Source: Novimethylophilus sp036504375
GTDB lineage: Bacteria; Pseudomonadota; Gammaproteobacteria; Burkholderiales; Methylophilaceae
Direction: 5' to 3'
DNA length: 8,336 nt
Assembly (NCBI RefSeq): GCF_036504375.1
Contig: NZ_DASXVH010000075.1
Coordinates: 1-8,336, forward strand
Shown: positions 5,596-8,336 of the stretch, piece by piece
Layout: each line of letters starts with the position of its first letter
Position numbering within the stretch: the first letter of the stretch is position 1
Translations under genes and position numbers: made by a program
Notes under the pieces: generated by a model
The model's database searches: none
What the model was told of the DNA's origin: nothing
Seen by the model: the letters and a program-made list of their open reading frames with translations, nothing else

Positions 5596-6801
5596 ATGCC
5601 CCTCACAAACACCGCCGTATCTAATATCAAGCCCAAAGAAAAGGCTTACAAGCTAGCTGACGAAAGGGGGCTTTTCCTGCTGGTGCACCCCAATGGCTCG
5701 AAGTATTGGCGGCTAAAGTACCGATTTGGGGGTACAGAGAAGCTGCTAGCCTTGGGGGTATATCCTGACGTTAGTTTAGCAGACGCTCGACAACGCAGAG
5801 ACGATGCCCGCAAGCTGCTGGCAAATGGTGTTGATCCTGGCGAGGTAAAGCAGCAGTCAAAGCGATCCATTAAGGAAAACGCTGCCAACAGCTTCGAGGC
5901 CATTGCCCGCGAATGGTTTGCCAAGCATAAGCATTCATGGGCTGAGAGCCATTCCGAAAAAATCCTCTACCGTCTGGAAAAAGACGTTTTCCCATGGATG
6001 GGCAGCAGGCCGATTGCCGAGATAAAAGCCCCTGAATTGCTGTCCGTGATCCGGCGCACTGAAAGCCGGGGCGCACTCGATACCGCCAAACGCATCAAGC
6101 AAAACTGCGGACAGGTTTTCCGGTATGCCGTGGCAACCGGACGGGCCGAACGAGACCCATCGCAAGACTTGCGCGGAGCAATCGCGCCTGCGAAACACAA
6201 GAACTTTGCAGCAATTACCGATCCGGTAAAAGTTGGCGAACTATTGCGAGCCATAGAAGCCTTCGAAGGTACGTTTGTCGTGCAATGCGCCTTGAGGCTG
6301 GCCCCGCTGCTATTTGTACGCCCAGGCGAGTTACGCCGCGCCGAATGGACAGGATTTGACCTTGATAAAAGCGAGTGGCGCTACTTTGTTACAAAAACCA
6401 AAACCGAGCATTCCGTACCACTAGCAGCCCAAGCCGTTACGATTCTGCGCGAACTGCATGCCCTTACCGGACATAAGCAATATGTTTTTCCGGGGCGCGA
6501 TCCACTAAAACCCATGAGCGAGGCGGCAGTAAATGCAGCTTTGCGCCGCATGGGCTATGACACCAAAACGGAAATAACCGGACATGGTTTTAGGGCGATG
6601 GCCCGCACTATTCTAGCGGAGGAATTGCACCAAAAACCGGAAGTCATCGAACATCAGCTAGCGCATAAAGTACCCGATGCCCTAGGCACAGCTTACAACC
6701 GCACCAAGTTTCTAAAAGAGCGCCGCGAAATGATGCAGCTATGGGCGGACTATTTGGATAAGTTAAAAGCTGGAGCAGAGATAATTTCAATAAAGGCATA
6801 A
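5596..6801 (+). CDS. P4-type tyrosine recombinase/integrase
   Basis: A site-specific recombinase that would integrate and excise the element at the tRNA-Ala 3' end. It has 401 residues, typical of the P4 integrase group. The N-terminal arm-binding domain (about 1-90; DERGLFLLVHPNGSKYWRLK and LALGVYPDVSLADARQRRDD) is of the DUF4102 type. A core-binding SAM-like domain follows (about 98-185). The catalytic domain carries Arg242 in VRPGELRRAEW, the lysine of TKTKTEHSVPL (Lys267 or Lys269), His330 and Arg333 in HGFRAMAR, His357 in HQLAH, and the nucleophile Tyr367 in GTAYNRT. All are intact, so it is probably active. GGGAG nine bases before the ATG supports the start. It converges on the AlpA-like gene with 11 bases between their stops. 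Base composition is closer to balanced than in ilvD or cstA. Confidence 0.95.
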   Translation: MPLTNTAVSNIKPKEKAYKLADERGLFLLVHPNGSKYWRLKYRFGGTEKLLALGVYPDVSLADARQRRDDARKLLANGVDPGEVKQQSKRSIKENAANSFEAIAREWFAKHKHSWAESHSEKILYRLEKDVFPWMGSRPIAEIKAPELLSVIRRTESRGALDTAKRIKQNCGQVFRYAVATGRAERDPSQDLRGAIAPAKHKNFAAITDPVKVGELLRAIEAFEGTFVVQCALRLAPLLFVRPGELRRAEWTGFDLDKSEWRYFVTKTKTEHSVPLAAQAVTILRELHALTGHKQYVFPGRDPLKPMSEAAVNAALRRMGYDTKTEITGHGFRAMARTILAEELHQKPEVIEHQLAHKVPDALGTAYNRTKFLKERREMMQLWADYLDKLKAGAEIISIKA

Positions 6802-6812
6802 TTTTTATCGTC

Positions 6813-7007
6813 CTATGAATTCGCATGATTATTCCTGCATTGGACGCGAGCACTTATCCAGTCATTGACTTCGCTCTCCAGCCAACCGACGATCTTGGAA
6901 CCAAGCTTCACCTGGGCAGGAAATTTGCCTAGCTTGATATAGTGATAGAGCGTCGATCGGGCAAGGCCCGTCATTTCCAGCACTTGGTGCTTTCTGAGTA
7001 TTTTCAT
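6813..7007 (-). CDS. AlpA-family DNA-binding regulator, excisionase-like
   Basis: A 64-residue protein starting MKILRKHQVLEMTGLARSTL. Its winged-helix core reads VLEMTGLARSTLYHYIKLGKFP (9-30), VKLGSKIVGWLESEVNDWI (33-51), which is the AlpA/Phage_AlpA pattern. P4-type elements use such proteins to activate the integrase or as recombination directionality factors. The start is fixed by a nearly ideal Shine-Dalgarno, GGAGGTGAT, three bases before the ATG; the same frame is open further upstream, but that part lies antisense-free inside the preceding gene and lacks AlpA similarity. It is the second gene after the HUH initiator: that gene's TGA falls inside this Shine-Dalgarno, so coupled translation is likely. 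Excision and replication proteins may therefore be made together. Confidence 0.88.
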   Translation of the reverse strand: MKILRKHQVLEMTGLARSTLYHYIKLGKFPAQVKLGSKIVGWLESEVNDWISARVQCRNNHANS

Positions 7008-7010
7008 CGC

Positions 7011-7019
7011 ATCACCTCC
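7011..7019 (-). promoter_or_regulatory. Consensus Shine-Dalgarno of the AlpA-like gene, overlapping the preceding stop
   Basis: Read on the minus strand it is GGAGGTGAT, fully complementary to the 3' end of 16S rRNA, with GCG before the ATG at 7007. The TGA of the HUH initiator (7014-7012) is contained in it. Ribosomes finishing the first gene end on the binding site of the second, a layout that favours termination-reinitiation. Confidence 0.8.
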
Positions 7020-7920
7020 AGGAACACGCCCAACCTGCCGGACGATCTTCTGCCAGCCATACGTACCCCACTTCTCCGACATTCGCCTTGAGCATTTGCA
7101 CAGCATAGCCAGAGGCATTGGTCCGTTGATCTGCGGGAAGCGGGATCACTGTGCAAGGGATCGCAATACCGAGCGAGGCACGGAAACGCCGCGCATTGAG
7201 TTCTCGATTGCCTTCCTGGAATCCCTTGGCGAGATATTTACCCAGGTATTTCACTAGGCCGAGCAGACGATACTTGCCTTTCCCCTTGGGTGGATTCACA
7301 TCGATGTTGCCTTCACCGACCACATGCCGCCATACCTCGCGCAGCAGCACGACATCCTGACGCCCCCGTACGGCCATGTGCCAATGCCAGGCACCGCGCT
7401 TTTGCTGCTCTGCCACGGCAATATAAATCCAGCCTGGGAGCTTGCCTTTGACGATCCGGACGAACTTGTTGAGATCGTTGCAGGCTTGATCGAAGTCGGT
7501 GACGTTCTCTCGATAGGTGAGGGTAAGCAGGTGGTCGGCCTGGGTGGAGAGGATCAAGCGTCGTAATCGGGACCGTGCACGCCTGACCGAACGATCTTCG
7601 TTTTCTTCTCGATTCTCCGACATTCCCTTTCCTGCCTTGATGGGCTTCTTGGCGGGAATAAAGGACCAGCCCACTTCACCTAACCCATTTCCATAATTGG
7701 TCAGCGTGATGCGGTAGTTTCCTTCGTCGAGATGTGTCCTCTTTTCAAGTCTATCGGCGGCTGCGCCGCCAGTCGCCAGGTCAACCTGTGGCGGCAAGGG
7801 ATGTACTGTGGCTTCCACCTCGCCGCGGACCTGTCCGTCCGGCGCGCGCTCCGCGTGCGTTCGGGCGGCCAGCTCCACGGCTGCGGCGGTTTCAATAAAA
7901 CCATCGGGCTTGTGCTGCAT
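7012..7920 (-). CDS. HUH-type rolling-circle replication initiator, two-tyrosine (phiX174 gpA-like)
   Basis: A 302-residue protein with the three motifs of superfamily I HUH endonucleases: motif I LLTLTYREN (131-139); motif II GAWHWHMAVRG (176-186), where His179-Trp-His181 binds the metal; and motif III KYLGKYLAK (224-232), with Tyr225 and Tyr229 three residues apart as in YVAKYVNK of phiX174 gene A protein. Such proteins nick one strand at an origin, stay bound to the 5' end, and drive rolling-circle replication. It resembles proteins annotated as rolling circle replication-associated (REP/G2P type). The first 110 or so residues are outside the catalytic core and not recognised; residues 104-125 are rich in Arg and Glu. 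The start is supported by AGGAG six bases before the ATG. No helicase domain is visible, so a host helicase would be needed. A mobilization relaxase is less likely given the motif order and size. Confidence 0.85.
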   Translation of the reverse strand: MQHKPDGFIETAAAVELAARTHAERAPDGQVRGEVEATVHPLPPQVDLATGGAAADRLEKRTHLDEGNYRITLTNYGNGLGEVGWSFIPAKKPIKAGKGMSENREENEDRSVRRARSRLRRLILSTQADHLLTLTYRENVTDFDQACNDLNKFVRIVKGKLPGWIYIAVAEQQKRGAWHWHMAVRGRQDVVLLREVWRHVVGEGNIDVNPPKGKGKYRLLGLVKYLGKYLAKGFQEGNRELNARRFRASLGIAIPCTVIPLPADQRTNASGYAVQMLKANVGEVGYVWLAEDRPAGWACSWR

Positions 7921-7922
7921 GG

Positions 7923-7950
7923 AATGCTCCTGTGTTGTTGAAGGAGCACC
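7923..7950 (-). promoter_or_regulatory. Stem that covers the ribosome-binding site of the HUH initiator
   Basis: On the minus strand GGTGCTCC (7950-7943) can pair with GGAGCATT (7930-7923): six Watson-Crick pairs plus two terminal G-U pairs in RNA, loop of 12 bases. The second arm contains most of the AGGAG Shine-Dalgarno and ends two bases before the ATG. Translation could depend on this stem being opened or on transcription starting inside it. The pairing is seen; its effect is inferred. Confidence 0.42.
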
Positions 7951-7958
7951 AATAATCT

Positions 7959-7969
7959 TGCACGGTGCA
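7959..7969. promoter_or_regulatory. Small palindrome upstream of the HUH initiator, possible operator
   Basis: TGCACGGTGCA is a perfect 5+1+5 palindrome centred 44 bases before the initiator start codon, in an AT-rich intergenic stretch (7921-8068) that should contain the promoter of the rep-alpA pair. It may be an operator or part of a replication origin; neither can be decided here. Confidence 0.3.
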
Positions 7970-8017
7970 GCAAATAAAAATTGGATGGTAGCTAATTAGG
8001 ACGAAAATAAAATTTGT

Positions 8018-8067
8018 CTCAATTTATAACTTCGATGTATCAATAAGATAGGGGTATGCCTCAATTT
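8018..8067. repeat. Pair of CTCAATTT direct repeats, 42 bp apart
   Basis: CTCAATTT occurs at 8018-8025 and at 8060-8067 (AAATTGAG on the minus strand), four helical turns apart, in the AT-rich gap between the small basic gene and the HUH initiator. A regulator could bind both copies, but the words are short and AT-rich, so chance is a real possibility. Confidence 0.3.
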
Positions 8068-8068
8068 C

Positions 8069-8336
8069 TCAAGTAGGGTGTTTCTTTGGTGGCCGTCCTG
8101 GTTTATTTGCTCCTGCTGGAGCAAGTTTGGCGATACGTTTGCGAATTGCGCTCTCGGTATATATAGATGCCTTGAAAATGGTCATCCCTTGAATACGCCT
8201 AATTACTTCTGCAATTAGTAAATTAGAATTTTCAGCCCACAATGCCTGGGCTACATTTTTGACTGGTTCCCATATTTCGGCTTGGGCTCTGGCGCGTTTC
8301 CCTGGATTCATGGATGAGCTGTGTGTTTCCAACGAA
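8069..8336 (-). CDS. Small basic protein with AT-hook-like tail, function unknown (start uncertain, possibly partial)
   Basis: The frame is open to the right edge, so the true start may lie outside the window. Inside it the candidates are TTG at 8332 (87 residues) and ATG at 8311 (80 residues, MNPGKRARAQ); neither has a clear Shine-Dalgarno. The middle, IWEPVKNVAQALWAENSNLL followed by IAEVIRRIQG, and TESAIRKRIAKLAP look like helices of a small DNA-binding fold. The C-terminus KPGRPPKK has the Gly-Arg-Pro core flanked by basic residues seen in AT-hooks. Similar small proteins are, from memory, found near AlpA genes in betaproteobacterial elements, but no function is assigned. It reads in the same direction as the rep-alpA pair, 148 bases upstream, and may regulate it or help shape the AT-rich DNA between them. 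Confidence 0.6.
   Translation of the reverse strand, partial: SLETHSSSMNPGKRARAQAEIWEPVKNVAQALWAENSNLLIAEVIRRIQGMTIFKASIYTESAIRKRIAKLAPAGANKPGRPPKKHPT

Larger units (their letters stand above)
5432..8336. mobile_element. Left part of a tRNA-Ala-linked integrated element (open at right)
   Basis: The segment starts after the tRNA CCA and contains, in order, repeat-rich DNA, a P4-type tyrosine integrase (+), an AlpA-type regulator (-), an HUH replication initiator (-) and a small basic protein (-). Its non-coding parts are more AT-rich than the backbone. The set tRNA + integrase + AlpA is standard for genomic islands, integrative mobilizable elements and phage satellites. The HUH initiator adds a probable rolling-circle replication module. 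No capsid, relaxase or conjugation gene is visible, so the class of element is undecided, and its length is unknown. Confidence 0.8.

Noticed and set aside
7008..7118. Longer N-terminal extension of the AlpA-like protein
   Set aside because: It would sit inside the 3' end of the initiator gene in another frame. The consensus Shine-Dalgarno is directly before 7007, and family similarity begins there.
8026..8060. Possible rolling-circle nick site (CTTATTGATA on the minus strand, 8050-8041)
   Set aside because: It only loosely recalls the pT181-type CTTGATA motif, belongs to a different initiator family, and has no clear cruciform around it.
5432..8336. Defence system, CRISPR array or toxin-antitoxin pair in the element
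   Set aside because: No spaced repeats, nuclease/helicase cargo or paired toxin-antitoxin genes are visible; any cargo would lie beyond the right edge.

Overview
The window looks like chromosome of a GC-rich betaproteobacterium, probably of the Nitrosomonadales type. This is inferred from the style of the IlvD, Lgt and CstA proteins and from the ilvD/lgt neighbourhood; no species can be named. A housekeeping backbone (about 131-5355) lies between two kinds of mobile DNA: the tip of an insertion sequence on the left and the first genes of a tRNA-linked integrated element on the right.

Left edge (1-130): one end of an IS3-like insertion sequence whose transposase reads leftward out of the window; only the first 22 codons are present. 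Positions 131-327 hold no gene. They contain a strong imperfect inverted repeat at 224-263, downstream of ilvD.

Backbone (328-5277): ilvD (dihydroxy-acid dehydratase, branched-chain amino acid synthesis, - strand) is divergent from lgt (prolipoprotein diacylglyceryl transferase, + strand), with 66 bp between them. lgt converges on, and overlaps by 17 bp, a small YbdD/YjiX-family gene. That gene follows cstA (CstA/BtsT-type transporter, - strand) by 2 bp. cstA and a tRNA-Ala (anticodon CGC) on the + strand are divergent and seem to have overlapping -10 elements.

Right part (5432-8336, open on the right): an element apparently inserted at the 3' end of tRNA-Ala. It carries a P4-type tyrosine integrase (+). 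Facing it on the - strand are a phiX174-type two-tyrosine HUH replication initiator and, 4 bp after it, a small AlpA-type regulator/excisionase candidate. At the window edge is a small basic protein with an AT-hook-like tail. The integrase can insert and excise the element, AlpA can set the direction, and the HUH protein suggests rolling-circle replication of the excised circle. The far end (attR) and the cargo lie outside the window.

The most unusual pattern is that the starts of three mobility genes (IS transposase, integrase, HUH initiator) are each overlapped or abutted by a short inverted repeat that could hide the ribosome-binding region. For the transposase and integrase, the geometry fits a block on translation of read-through messages entering from the flanking ilvD or tRNA gene. 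No defence system, CRISPR array or rRNA was seen.
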